A DNA stretch of 64,000 nucleotides from Cyrtodaria siliqua (GCA_037043455.1 JAWPHD010010986.1:23875-87874); one strand, 5' to 3'. Numbered from the stretch's first letter, positions 11,376 through 21,400 are shown. Translations and numbers: made by a program. Notes: generated by a model from the sequence alone, not told the origin.

Positions 11376-11767
11376 CGCCTTTTCTCGTTTTTTGGCTCTC
11401 CAAGTCCTAGTTTATATTTTCCACTAATTACAGGCTTGACTATCATATTCTTAGCAATCTTTTCTCCAATAGTTTTAGACTTACTAGATTTCAAACCAGT
11501 AAGCATCTTTTTATCACACATCAATTTATTACTAGGATTTTCATCATAACAAATATCATGATCTTTGCAAACAGCATCTAATTCATTTGAAGGTTCTCCA
11601 CTATCAAGCGGATTACCGGGACCGCAATATTTATAACCAGGAAGTGTTAGCCCTTTTTCGGGTTGCAAAGGGAGCAAAGCTTTATGAATATCAATATTTC
11701 CACCTTCTATGTGTTTCACAAACTTTGTTTTAGTAATACCGCAAGATGCACAAGTTGCTCTTAACAT
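11372..11767 (-). CDS. PLA2-like virion protein (parvovirus VP1 type), 131 aa
   Basis: Residues 45-54 ([10 protein letters not shown]) form the calcium loop and residues 70-71 (HD in [10 protein letters not shown]) the catalytic pair of a secreted or parvoviral phospholipase A2 fold. The N-terminus has a CxxC pair (CASC) and a basic C-terminus follows. In parvoviruses this domain opens endosomal membranes during entry, and PLA2-like proteins are known in some Polintons and adintoviruses. Here it lies between the integrase and protease genes on the same strand. The frame is intact, its 3' end overlapping the integrase frame. Virion association is inferred from context. Alternatively it could be a captured cellular PLA2. 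Confidence 0.75.
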   Translation of the reverse strand: MLRATCASCGITKTKFVKHIEGGNIDIHKALLPLQPEKGLTLPGYKYCGPGNPLDSGEPSNELDAVCKDHDICYDENPSNKLMCDKKMLTGLKSSKSKTIGEKIAKNMIVKPVISGKYKLGLGEPKNEKRR

Positions 11768-11849
11768 TTTTCTACATACTTAGGATCAACATTTTCAGTA
11801 ACCATTTTTTTTATACTGTTAACTCATATATAATATGATTAGATTAAAC
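11768..11849. other. Short spacer between PLA2-like gene and protease remnant
   Basis: AT-rich, no frame or motif recognised. Confidence 0.4.
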
Positions 11850-12283
11850 TTAATTTACAAAATATGATTTTATAATGTTTTCATTTTCTGTTAGTTTGTA
11901 TGGTTTTAATAATTTGTAAAGAATATCGTACACATAATATCCTTCTTGCAACTTTTTGGCAAAGTACAAACAGAAATATCAGGACACTTGTTTTATCTTG
12001 ATATTGAATGGTGTTGTATTTTATATCAGGTACGTCAGTTAAAACTTCTTTTGGTGGGCTCAAGCCAAACTTATCGAAGTAATAATTATCATAGTAACAA
12101 GTCCAGTGTGTACCAGGTCCGATATAATCATCAAGATTAATAATACCACATTCTTGTTTATTTTGTTTTGTTGGTAATTTGTTCTTGCTAAATACTCCCC
12201 TGAATATTTGTATACCTAGCTGCTTGACCCATTTTATTATATCTAAGTTAGAGATAGGTTTATTTTCAAAATTTAATTTTTTT
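11850..12283 (-). pseudogene. Adenain-like cysteine protease (PRO), frameshifted at the active site
   Basis: Would process capsid precursors as adenovirus protease does. The first part reads ECGIINLDDYIGPGTHWTCYY, carrying the His-Trp motif, followed by a GLSPPKEV segment and YNTIQYQDKTSV. At about 11975-11985 the frame shifts and the codon for the expected catalytic cysteine is missing. The remainder (CLYFAKKLQEGYYVYDILYK in another frame) runs to TAA at 11850-11852. No clear start codon is present: the 5' end meets a T8 run near 12281, where the frame closes. The gene overlaps the end of the upstream glycine-rich protein. The lesion shows that this copy cannot make active enzyme. Confidence 0.8.
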
Positions 12284-12976
12284 TATGAATGGAATACTTC
12301 TGTATGGTCTAATTTGTGAGTCTACTTGCAAACCTTTTCCAAGATCAACTCTCAGTCCTTTTCCATTTCTACCTACTTGCAAACCTTTTCCAGTTAAACC
12401 ACTAATAATAGATCCAATCAGTAGAATTCATAATGATGCAAGCATTCCAAGAAATTCTCCATCTTGTTGTTGCTGCTTTGTCAGTTTAATAGAGCAACAA
12501 CCTTCAGACTTTATCATCTTGTTTTTTTGCGCAAGTGTTAATTTATTTGATCCAAGAAGTGCTTGTTTTTTGCCACTAGGAATAGTTACCATCCCATTTC
12601 CAAATAGTTTGCCAATTCCAGTACTTGCTAAGCCACTTAATGCTCCTGTTGCTAGCGGTGCTAATACGTTTGGAACACATTTTGCAACTGTTGGTAATAT
12701 TGTTTTAGTCAACAAACCAGCTAATGCACCTAAAAAGCCTCCATTCTTGGACTGAGATCTCATTTGTGATTTTGATATAATTATGTCTAATCTCTGCCCG
12801 TCAGATTTAGCCTTGTTAATATTGTTAATCTGGGTAGCTGTAAGTAGCAAAGGAAAGTTTCCAGTTAGTTGGTTATTTTTTAGCCTGAGCGTTAATTCAC
12901 TTTTGTTTTCATATGCTTTTGGCAGACTTCGTTTCTGGCCATCTGATAAATTTACTGAATAATTTACGTAAATCAT
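12266..12976 (-). pseudogene. Glycine/hydrophobic-rich Polinton structural protein (pVI/pX-like), one stop
   Basis: The N-terminal ~90 residues are polar and start MIYVNYSVNLSDGQKRSL. They are followed by a hydrophobic region near residues 80-120 with GGFLGALAGLL and APLATGALSGLAS, then a basic linker. An in-frame TGA at 12428-12430 ends the first 182 residues; beyond it the frame stays open with repeated KGLQV segments to TGA at 12266-12268. Position next to capsid and protease genes and the amphipathic middle recall adenovirus membrane-active or core proteins. The functional name is an inference; only the membership of a Polinton structural cluster is well supported. Confidence 0.6.
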
Positions 12977-12993
12977 ATATATTATAAGTTAGA

Positions 12994-13734
12994 TTAAACT
13001 ATTACCAATTCATTTCCGACAGTATCAATAACTACATCTACTTCATAGAGAATCAGAGCATAAACTTCATAAGGGGCCCCCGGAGGTATATTTAGTTTAT
13101 ATATCAAACTAAGTTGTTTCGGATCAATACTGACTTCATTTTCTTTGTAACTCAAATCAAAATGTATCATTCCGAAAAGAGTTTTAAAATTACCTCCATT
13201 GAGTAAAGTTCCAGTGTTTTTATCATTTTGCTTGTAGGAATAATTAATAACATCTCTGAATATTCTTATGATATTAGCATAACTATATTTGGTTTCTGGA
13301 TAATAAACTCCATTTCCAACTTCCAGTCTAGCTGATTGTAAATAGCAATTAGTATTAGCAGCATTTACCTTAAACGTATCCAGAAGATGAGGATTTTGTG
13401 TTTGAGAAGAACTCTTGTCTGACCTCTGCAAATACACAAACACATGTTTGGGATTTTTAACACCAGTTGTTATTCTAAATACAGATTCAGTTAGTTGAGA
13501 ACTTCCGATTTATTGTATCATTTCACGAAGATAAGTCCATCTTGTTGATGTCATATGATTTGTCATTACATAACTTAAACCATCTGAGTTAAATATCATT
13601 CTGGGTATCCACAAAACTAATTTATTAATAACTACTCTACCATCATCACCACCAGCTTTGAAAATTAGCACATTATCATCTGCCAGTTGCAAGCTTATTT
13701 GAATCTGACTAGTAAGAAGCATGTTAACCCTCAA
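12994..13734 (-). pseudogene. Major capsid protein (hexon-like), C-terminal half only
   Basis: Capsid shell subunit with a double jelly-roll fold in this family. One frame covers 13734 to 12994 with a TAA at 13510-13512. Motifs seen: RVVINKLVLWIPRM, TRWTYLREM, then KNPKHVFVYLQRSDKS, ARLEVGNGVYYPETKY and the final VYALILYEVDVVIDTVGNEL. Full-length Polinton capsid proteins are usually over 400 residues; here about 245 remain and both other frames close upstream, so the N-terminal half has been deleted. The neighbouring ATPase also lacks its normal end, so one deletion near 13740-13778 probably removed both. Confidence 0.75.
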
Positions 13735-13778
13735 AGAAGGAATATTTATTTAATGGAATTATAGAATCAACTTTTTGA

Positions 13779-14330
13779 TTAGGTCGCTTTTCTGTATTGC
13801 TCTTTGCTGACATCTTGTTCTTTGGAAAGCATACCAAGCTCACGATTACCCGGAGTCGCAAAGAAGATGTAATGAGAACAGTTCAAACGAATGTCTTTGG
13901 GAGTTTTGTAATAAGATTGAGATAAATAAATTACACAACAATTTTTGTGTCTTCCCTGGATGAAATAATTAACAATACCATTTTGATTACGTTCACAAAC
14001 ATAATCATCAAAAATGACTATCTTCTGGTTATCGGAATCGAAAGTATCCACAGGGATAACTTCATCATTTGAACATTCTAATATATCTTTTACTGGGATT
14101 TTATTCTTTTTTGCTATCCTTTCAAGTTTTTGCGATAAGACCTGATACTTTGACTGTTCCAAGTTTTTAGAAAACAAGTAAATCTTGTCGTAATAAACCA
14201 AAGGTTTCAGCAACATGTGAACTAATGTGTTTGTCTTGCCAGGACCTGAATTACCGCAAATTAACATTCTAAAACAACAGTCTAGCATAAAGTTCCATAG
14301 TTGTTTAAAATTACCGTTTTCTGTTTTCAT
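13779..14330 (-). pseudogene. A32-like DNA packaging ATPase, C-terminally truncated
   Basis: FtsK/HerA-superfamily motor that would pump element DNA into capsids. Walker A at residues 26-33 (GNSGPGKT), Walker B ending in the DD pair at 108-109 (KIVIFDDY) and the sensor-like stretch VIYLSQSYYKTPKDIR are present. The frame is intact for 183 codons but stops soon after KEQDVSKEQYRKAT, shorter than expected, and the next gene starts in the middle of a capsid protein, which points to a deletion across the junction. It is the first gene of the minus-strand block and lies head to head with the plus-strand gene starting at 14455. Confidence 0.85.
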
Positions 14331-14454
14331 ATCATAGTTTTGGATTTGAATTATAATAATACTTGGATAATACTCGTCTTAACTTATTTTAATTTATCTT
14401 ATTTTAATCTAACTTATATTATTACATGTCTTTTGGAAAGAATTAGCAGATAAA
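14331..14454. promoter_or_regulatory. Divergent intergenic region, probable bidirectional promoter of Polinton 1
   Basis: Lies between the ATPase (minus) and the next plus-strand gene. It is very AT-rich with repeated TTATTTTAAT and TTATATTATT runs that could serve as TATA elements. Assignment rests on gene orientation only. Confidence 0.3.
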
Positions 14455-14529
14455 ATGCGAAAAGCGAGTGAGCTTGTTAACGAATACGAGAATAAAGTTA
14501 TCCGAAAAAGACTAGAAAAGGAGCTAGTC
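14455..14529 (+). pseudogene. 5' fragment of conserved Polinton protein, cut by the Naiad
   Basis: About 25 codons (MRKASELVNEYENKVIRKRL then EKEL) after which the reading frame enters the retroelement. The continuation is at 18351, where TEVFKPVTGEITEQTRR follows. The join lies between EKEL and TEVF; the exact cut is uncertain because no clear target duplication is seen. Confidence 0.65.
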
Positions 14530-17500
14530 GTGATTGTGCAGTGTGGCGGTGGTAAAACATCTCCCCGTGCATGTGATCAATGTTGTTATTCTCACCCATC
14601 CTATAGAGATGGCGACGTTCGACGTTGTTTTAGCGTGGTTTTGCGCTGTACTTTAAACAGTTAACACTTTATAAAACATGAGTCGTATATTAAGAACACC
14701 TAAAGTCATTCTTTCTCCTCTTAAACTTCACTCTGTGTCTACTGTTTATCTTCACCAGGGAAATTCTAATATTTTTACACGTAAATTATCGATCAATTTA
14801 TCACGAATTAATCTTCGTTCGGCATCTACCGTATATATTCCTGGCACTAATTTTATATTCAGAAATACTGCTTCTATTAAATTAACACCACTTAAAACAT
14901 CTGTACTTAATCGATATAAAGTTAGACCACCAGTTAATGTTAATAAGTTAAACAGTAGACGTACGTTCTATCCCTCTATCCTTAAGTGCAACTCAAAAAG
15001 GTGTAGTGCATGTAAATACTTGTCGCAAAAGTCCACTATTAAGTCCACTACCAATGGTAGAGTGTTTAGTGTCAGTATACCTTCAGACATTAACTGATCG
15101 TCAAATAATATCGTTTATGTTTTGACCTGAAATCATCCTAAATGTGGTATACAATATGTAGGCCAAACTGGTCGATCCATGAATGTTCGTTTTCCTGAAC
15201 ATTTATATAAAATGCGTCAGTCGAAACGATTTAAAAACTTTCTTTATACACACTTTGGGGATTCGGGGTATTCCATAGATGATGTTAGCATTCAGCCCGT
15301 GGAATATATTGAATTTGATAATACTGCTACCAAAGGTTACAAGATACAAGCTAGATATATTGCTGAACTCAAATGGATAAAGCATTTACAAACTCCTTAT
15401 CCATTGGGGTTAAACGATAACATTTATCAAGAAGGAAACATTTCCAATACCCCAGATATAGATCCTTTTAGCATATTGTCTATTCGTAAACGTAAACGAC
15501 GGTCACATGGTCTCCGGAAGAACCATAATCTTAAACGTAAATTTAATGAAGTCTTTACTGTTGCAGACCTTTATTCTATTTATAAAAATTCGGGTAGACA
15601 CGCCCTCCTTAGCAAAGTAGTCAGTCTGTCTTTTTCTTGCTTACAGACACTTGACGAAGAAGCGGATGCCATTTATGTCCGTACTAATCCATTATATGAG
15701 GTTGCATCTATTATTCAGAGTTACACGCAACATATTTTGCGTCCACATATAGATGCTCCATCTGACCATCAAAGGCGTGTTTTGAAGACAGCTTATGTTG
15801 ATAAAGGCATCGATTTCATTAATTTAGCCGGTATTTTTAATGATATGCGGGTGACTGACAAAATTCCAAAGTATTTCAAGAATATTGAGACTCCTGTTAT
15901 ATGTTACAAGTATAAGAAATCTACTAGAAATCTTATTTTCAATTATAATAGGATCGTTTCTGATCTTGAGATCGAGACATCTATTCCTACTGATTGAGAT
16001 TGTCAAAATTCAAAATTTTGTTACGAACCTGCCGGTCACATTCTTACTGGAAATCTTGATGTAATTGACGATAAGAGGATTCGGCATTTAATTAATAAAG
16101 GGCCTAAGTATCGCCTTCCATCTGATATTGATTTTAATGCCTGTCGCAATGAAATTGCGGGTTCTTTAACGGATTTCTGTACAAAGTGGTGTAAGCGAGA
16201 AAAAGCAGATAAACATGCACTTACTGCTTGGATAAAAACTATTTCAGAAATTGTTGAATTACGTATTTCATTTTACGAATAAAATCCATCCCTGCTTCCA
16301 CGGCCTTCCACTTACAATTTACGACACCTTAAGAAGGGTATTCAGAATTTACATACTAAATTTGCTCTAGTTCCAACAGACAAAGCTTCCAACAATATAA
16401 TTATTGTCTGACGACTACATTATATCAATACTTTGAGTGCTGAGCTAACGAGCACTTCTGCTTGTCTAACTACACTGCTGCTGGAGACGGACATTGTGAC
16501 CTTTATGGAGACTATAAAGGTTTTAGTAATTAATAAGCAGACGAAGCTCCCTACAATGTACTGGGTACCCAAACTTCACAAAATTCCTTACAAAGCACGT
16601 TTTATCGCTAATTCTAGTTCATGTACCACGACCAATATATCAAAACTATTGACTTCCTGACTTTCCGCGATTAAAGAACATATTGTAAAATATTGCGGAA
16701 AGGCCTTCGAGAACTCAGGAATCAATCTGTTTTGGTCTATCAACAACTCAGGAGAAGTTCTTTACAAACTACGGTGTACGCATTTGCATGCCTCTTCTCT
16801 AAGCACCTACGACCTCTCTACACTAAATACTACACTACCACATAATCTTATCAAAGAAATATTGCTTCAGCTTATTCAGAAGACATTTGCTAGAGAAGGT
16901 ACAACTTTTCTAGCTTGTAATAATGTCAGGGCTTTCTTTACTAAAGCCCCGATTGATAAGTATTATATGTGGACTTGTATTGATGTTTGTAGAGCCTTAT
17001 CTTTTCTTCTGGATAACATCTTTATAAGATACGGTAAAACTATTTACCGCCAGGTTGTTGGTATTCCTATGGGTTCTAACTGTGCGCCACTTGTTGCAGA
17101 TTTGTTTTTGTACTGCTATGAAAGAGATTTTATGTTGAGTTTGTCACCTGCTAGCCAGGGGGAAATTATTGATGCCTTTAATAATACTTCTCGGTATCTT
17201 GATGACATACTCAATATTGATAATCCGTTATTTGCTCATATGATTACTAACATTTAACCACCAGAGCTCACGTTGAATAAAGCCAACAGTTCGGATACAG
17301 TAGCAGCATTTCTCGATCTTCATCTCTCGATTTCAAATGATTGTATTCATACTAAAATCTATGATAAGAGAGATGATTTCAATTTTAACATCGGAGATGT
17401 ACCTCGTGCTACCTCATATGGGGTGTATATCTCCCAGCTCATTCGATTTGCTAGAGCGTGTAATGATGTTATAGACTTCAATGATCGAAATCAAGTTATT

Positions 17501-18350
17501 ACAAGTAAACTTCTACAGCAAGGCTTTTGTTATTACAAACTACGTAGATCTTTCTCTAAATTCTACCGCCGCAACGAGGCCCTGCTCGAAAAGTACAACA
17601 CCAACCTTAAAACACTTCTGCGCCTAGGCATATCACAACCCTCATTTTATGGAGATACGGTCTATAAACTTCGTAAGTTAAAGGGGTCTGACGGGTTTCC
17701 CGACCGCTTTACAAATTTAATCAGGAAGTTCGTCAGAAAAGGATATAACCCTTTGGTTTTACAGCGCACTGCATGTTTAGTGATTGACCCCTCAACAGTC
17801 AGTCATTACGCTTCACTTTTCACTTGTGCGATGACTGGACTACCTCTTGGGACTCTATGATTGTACCTCCTGAAACCCCAACTAAGGGAGGTGGGTACAT
17901 GAGCTTTCGTCCCTCGGGTTTTCTGGTCGTACCCTAGATTGGTTTTCTCTTTAGCTGCAACTACTATGGTTGTTCAGTACGATTCTGGATACATCCTGAG
18001 ATGTTTATTATTTTGTATGTGTATCTTTAGTTAGTTTCTCTGGATGTGGACTTTATTGTTAGAGAATTCCTTTTGATGGGATGTAGTTTTGTTTACACTG
18101 TCTTGTCTATTTGGGCACTGAAGACAGGATAATAGTGAGGATTGTGCGCATATAAAATCGATTCAAGCTAACCAGTAGGCCTTATTGCCTATTGACCGTT
18201 CCAAGTCGGTAACCCTGTCTTCACCACCCTTTCTGTTGTTTTTTGTCTCTTTCATTGTAGTTTCTAGTCCTTGTTTGCAGTACAGTGCGGACCTACGATG
18301 CCATTGCGTTCGGAGGCTGTGGTTTCTATAGGACCCTATATATCATTTTG
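14530..18350 (+). mobile_element. Naiad-type Penelope-like retroelement, nested in Polinton 1
   Basis: Contains one long coding frame with an N-terminal GIY-YIG nuclease and C-terminal Penelope reverse transcriptase (14678-17937). The ~150-bp leader and ~410-bp trailer are non-coding. The trailer has a 7-bp stem hairpin at 18098-18127 (CTGTCTT with AAGACAG) and the GACCGTTCCAAGTCGGTA box shared with dispersed elements elsewhere in the window. Domain order (nuclease first) separates Naiads from Penelope, Neptune and Poseidon, whose nuclease is C-terminal. Boundaries are set by where the host gene stops and resumes; they are good to perhaps 10 bases. Confidence 0.85.
14678..17937 (+). pseudogene. 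Naiad GIY-YIG/RT polyprotein with five TGA codons at expected cysteines
   Basis: The single frame from ATG 14678 to about 17850 contains: a basic leader; a zinc-binding CNSKRCSAC; GIY-YIG nuclease (NNIVYVLT, then YVGQTGRS and RFPEH, 15098-15215); a linker with a CxC-type motif near 15995 whose first position is TGA; and reverse transcriptase with MYWVPKLHKIPYKARFIANS, FLACNNVRAFFT, RQVVGIPMGSNCAPLVADL and the catalytic RYLDDI. TGA codons lie at 15095, 15128, 15995, 16409 and 16658; each is where related elements carry Cys. Two TAA codons (16280 and 17255) and a frameshift near 17850, after which the tail ends at TAG 17935, show the copy is also damaged. The TGAs are best explained as selenocysteine codons, known from clam Naiads. 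No SECIS was convincingly seen. Confidence 0.85.
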
Positions 18351-19672
18351 TACACAGAAGTATTTAAACCTGTGACTGGCGAAATAACAGAGCAAACAAG
18401 GCGGCTAGCTGAACATTTGATTACCCTTCCAGAAATACGCCAACAGTTGGCTCTTCTTCCTGAGGCAATACGTCCGCAATTACTTGCCCCGCCTGATCGT
18501 GGAGCTATAGGACCACCACCGCCACCGCGACCGCCGCCACCGCCATCAACGCCACCGCCATCAACGCCGCCACCAACGCCACACCTTAAAAAACCAGCTG
18601 TCAAGAAAACCGCAGATCCTAAACTAACGCCGGTTAGTTACCAAGAGGAACTAGAGCAGGCAATAAAGGGACCAAAATTAAGAAGTGCTTCGGACAGAGT
18701 GCTAAGATCAAAAGCTGCCGAACCCGGGGCAGACCTATTTGCAGAAATAAAAAAAACGTACATCATTTAGTTCCGAGGAAGAAAAATCAGAAGAAGAAGA
18801 ATGGGGAGAAAACTCGATGTATGATATTGACTTGGATGCCGGTATGGATAAAAAAGTACTTGATAAGTATAACTTGCCAATGCCAACTGAAATACCAGGT
18901 TATATGAAAGGAAGAGCTAAATATGTTAGACATGTTGACAGGGCTGATGTAATATGTAAGAAGAACATGATGCTTGAGATAAATGGTCTAAAGACACAAA
19001 TAAACAACCTCAGCGAAGAAAAACTCCGGGAGGGGTGGAATAAGAGGGGTACCAGTGAGACTAATCTAAATATTCAAAATTACTCTATGACCCCGATGGC
19101 ACCGGCAAAAAGAGAGATTTACTTGCACAAAAATATAATAAAAAAGTAGATGAGGCAAATGCTCTGGATTTTTACAGGTTGCCTGCGCGAATTCGAGCAG
19201 CTAGTGAAACTGTACACAGCACTGGCAAAGGGATGTAACAAAAAAGGAATTCCTACAAAGTCGACAAAAATGGTCGCTATGGAATGATTCAAATTGATTT
19301 ACCTAAGCTTGTTGGTCATCACAAACTTATTGCCAAACTAGGAGAAGCAGTAGTGCTAGACTTGAAAGTGGATGATGATTTTATAGACTTATCTACAAAG
19401 CGTTTAAGAAACTAACAGAATTGTCTGGTTTACCAATTCATAAAGGTTCTTCAAAGTTTAAAAAGATTTTAGGAGGCTGTGTTGATGTTGAATATTACAA
19501 TAGTCCCGAAGATTTTTTGGATGATCTAGAGTTAGTATGTGGAAGTATCCAATCAGGAAATAATAGTCCACAGTTCATAAATAAAGGTATTAGCATAATC
19601 GATGAATTATTAAAAATAGGTAAAATATCATCCAAAGAACACGAGCAACTATTTTCTAAATATCTTAATTAA
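18351..19672 (+). pseudogene. 3' part of conserved Polinton protein with proline-rich region, frameshifted
   Basis: Starts TEVFKPVTGEITEQTRRLAE, then a proline-rich stretch of about 30 residues near 18510-18590 (PPPPPRPPPPPSTPP), then a basic helical region. A 1-nt shift in an A8 run near 18750 moves the frame into an acidic patch and MYDIDLDAG (18817-19149). A second shift near 19100 leads to a short segment ending at TAA (about 19240), and further breaks precede the C-terminal block SGLPIHKGSSKFKKILGG with VEYYNSPEDFLDDLEL and TAA at 19670-19672. The C-terminal block recurs in many Polintons; I know no proven function. Placed among structural genes, so a virion role is plausible but unproven. 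Confidence 0.6.
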
Positions 19673-19696
19673 ATTATTGTCTAACTGTAATTAAAC

Positions 19697-20128
19697 ATGA
19701 AAACTAAAGAAGAATTAATTAATCATTTGACACGACTTGTAGCTGCATACAGACGCAGTTATAAATTGTGTGGTATTATAAACACAACATTACAGATTGT
19801 TAGTGGAATAATTGGTTGTACTGCTGTATTAGCATTGGTTCCGGCAATTCCTGTTTTCGTGGCTGCAGTTGGTGCAGTTCCTCCAGTTGTTGCTGTTTTA
19901 GCAAGTAAAACAAGAATAGCAGAAAAAAAGACTGTTAAAAACACATCATAGAAGTTTCAAACAACTTCTATCATATGTCAAAACAACCACAGGACTAGAA
20001 AATGACGAGGAGATAATTAGGATTGTCTTTAATAAAATATTAGAAATTCAAAAGAATGATAACTTTACAGAACCTCTGGAAATGTATATGAAAATATTCA
20101 AGTTAAACGGCCATGGCATTCAGTCGTA
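19697..20128 (+). pseudogene. Small two-helix membrane-type Polinton protein, one frameshift
   Basis: Residues 25-70 form two hydrophobic segments (IINTTLQIVSGIIGCTAVLA and IPVFVAAVGAVPPVVAVLA). A 1-nt shift near 19930 in AGAAAAAAAG breaks the frame after 84 codons. The other frame continues as HHRSFKQLLSYVKTTTGLEN to TAG at 20126-20128. The layout (short polar N-terminus, two membrane helices, helical C-terminus) parallels the 192-residue protein at 48545-49123 of Polinton 2, including a hydrophobic core followed by a lysine-rich and then acidic helix. Role unknown. Confidence 0.55.
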
Positions 20129-20244
20129 GTTCTTGTCTGACTTATTTCCATATACTATCGTATTTTTCTCTGGTTAATTTTGTTTTAATCGGTTTTGTTT
20201 CTTTTTCTATTTTTAATATTTTAAATATTTTCTGAAAAATGTAT

Positions 20245-20655
20245 TCAAATTTGATTGATCTTTTTCGGCCTTCTATTTGATCCAAAATGCTTTACAATTT
20301 TGTAAAACAAATCTTCAAATATTTGTCTATTTTTAGAAGACAAATCATATTCTACCAAGTATATATCTAAATGGTACTTTCTGTGGTAAATAGTTTTCTT
20401 TCGGCTGTAATTGTAACCTGCAATAAGATTGTAGCCATTGTGAGTGCCACAATTAAGGCAAACACGCTCATTATCGAAAACTTCACATGCATCTTTACAA
20501 TTCCCACATGCGTATGTACACTTGTAACACAGTTTGGCTCTTGTAAAATATTTTCAAAGCTTCTTCTTATTAGTTGCGTAAAATAAGATGCAATCTATGC
20601 ACGTCCCAGGAGGATCAATAATATCTAAAACTCTTTCACAATATTTGCAATTCAT
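20245..20655 (-). pseudogene. VLTF3-like zinc protein (probable late transcription factor), one in-frame stop
   Basis: Read on the minus strand from ATG 20655: MNCKYCERVLDIID with CxxC pairs, a second cysteine cluster (CYKCTYACGNCKDAC and CLNCGT), then a basic YHRKYHLDIYL segment and a helical end. Poxvirus VLTF3-like proteins of Polintons and giant viruses combine zinc pairs with an Arg/His-rich motif of this kind and act in late transcription. One TGA interrupts codon 34 (20554-20556). It is the only minus-strand gene within the plus-strand half of the element. Family assignment rests on motif pattern alone. Confidence 0.55.
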
Positions 20656-20724
20656 TATATTATAATATAGCATCAAATATTTAAATATAGGCTTAAAGAA
20701 ATATTATCTTATGTAATTATATAA

Positions 20725-20961
20725 ATGGAACGTATAGAAAAGAAAATCAAAAACTTTAAGAAAGATCTAAAACGTATAGAAATTGAAATCAACGACTTTA
20801 AGCAAGACCAAACGGAACATGCAAAAACTATTGATTTTGAAGATATGAGTAAATATGACAAAGAGTTAATAATTTTTTCAAACTTTCAAGATTTGACAGA
20901 AAGAATCATAACAATAGTAAAACAACTAAAACTGTCATATAAAATAAAAAAGGAGATATAA
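20725..20961 (+). CDS. 78-aa coiled-coil protein of Polinton 1
   Basis: Starts MERIEKKIKNFKKDLKRIEI, nearly all helix-forming charged residues with heptad-like spacing, and no cysteine or membrane segment. Intact frame with a clean ATG after an AT-rich leader. Not recognised; a small structural or regulatory protein of the element is likely. The 158 bases after it contain only frame remnants. Confidence 0.5.
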   Translation: MERIEKKIKNFKKDLKRIEIEINDFKQDQTEHAKTIDFEDMSKYDKELIIFSNFQDLTERIITIVKQLKLSYKIKKEI

Positions 20962-21119
20962 ACAAACTGCGTGCTTTTTGTAAAAATCAAATTTCAGAGG
21001 CAACCAGTTGCCAACCAATATTATACGAAGTTTCTTTTATTGTCCACTATGATGTTTTACTTAAGCAAGGAATTGAAATTATTATGTATGGTTGATTAAA
21101 ATAATATAATCTTTAGTAT

Positions 21120-21395
21120 ATGAGTATTTACATTAACGCGGAAGAAGAAAGAAAACATTTTGAAGAGGAACAGAAGGTTTATGAGAAAGTAGCTGCTTAC
21201 GAGCAAGCTCTTTTAACCAAGACTAATGAACTTATCAAAGAGTTTAAGACAGTCTACATGCAACGATTGTCAGATGATATTGCAGTTTTTAAAAAAGATT
21301 GGGCAATAAAAACTGAGATTGAGTGCAATGATGCTGTAAAGCTTCTCACAGATCTAGCAGAAAAAGAAATTAAGATTTTAATGAAACACAATTAA
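21120..21395 (+). CDS. 91-aa helical protein of Polinton 1
   Basis: MSIYINAEEERKHFEEEQK opens an all-helical, charged protein with coiled-coil character across residues 7-85. Intact frame. It ends 5 bases before the next ATG, so both may be translated from one transcript. Function unknown. Confidence 0.55.
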   Translation: MSIYINAEEERKHFEEEQKVYEKVAAYEQALLTKTNELIKEFKTVYMQRLSDDIAVFKKDWAIKTEIECNDAVKLLTDLAEKEIKILMKHN

Positions 21396-21400
21396 AAGTA

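Noticed and set aside
18326..18604. Glycine-rich 92-aa frame on the minus strand
   Set aside because: Shadow of the proline-rich stretch of the Polinton protein on the plus strand.
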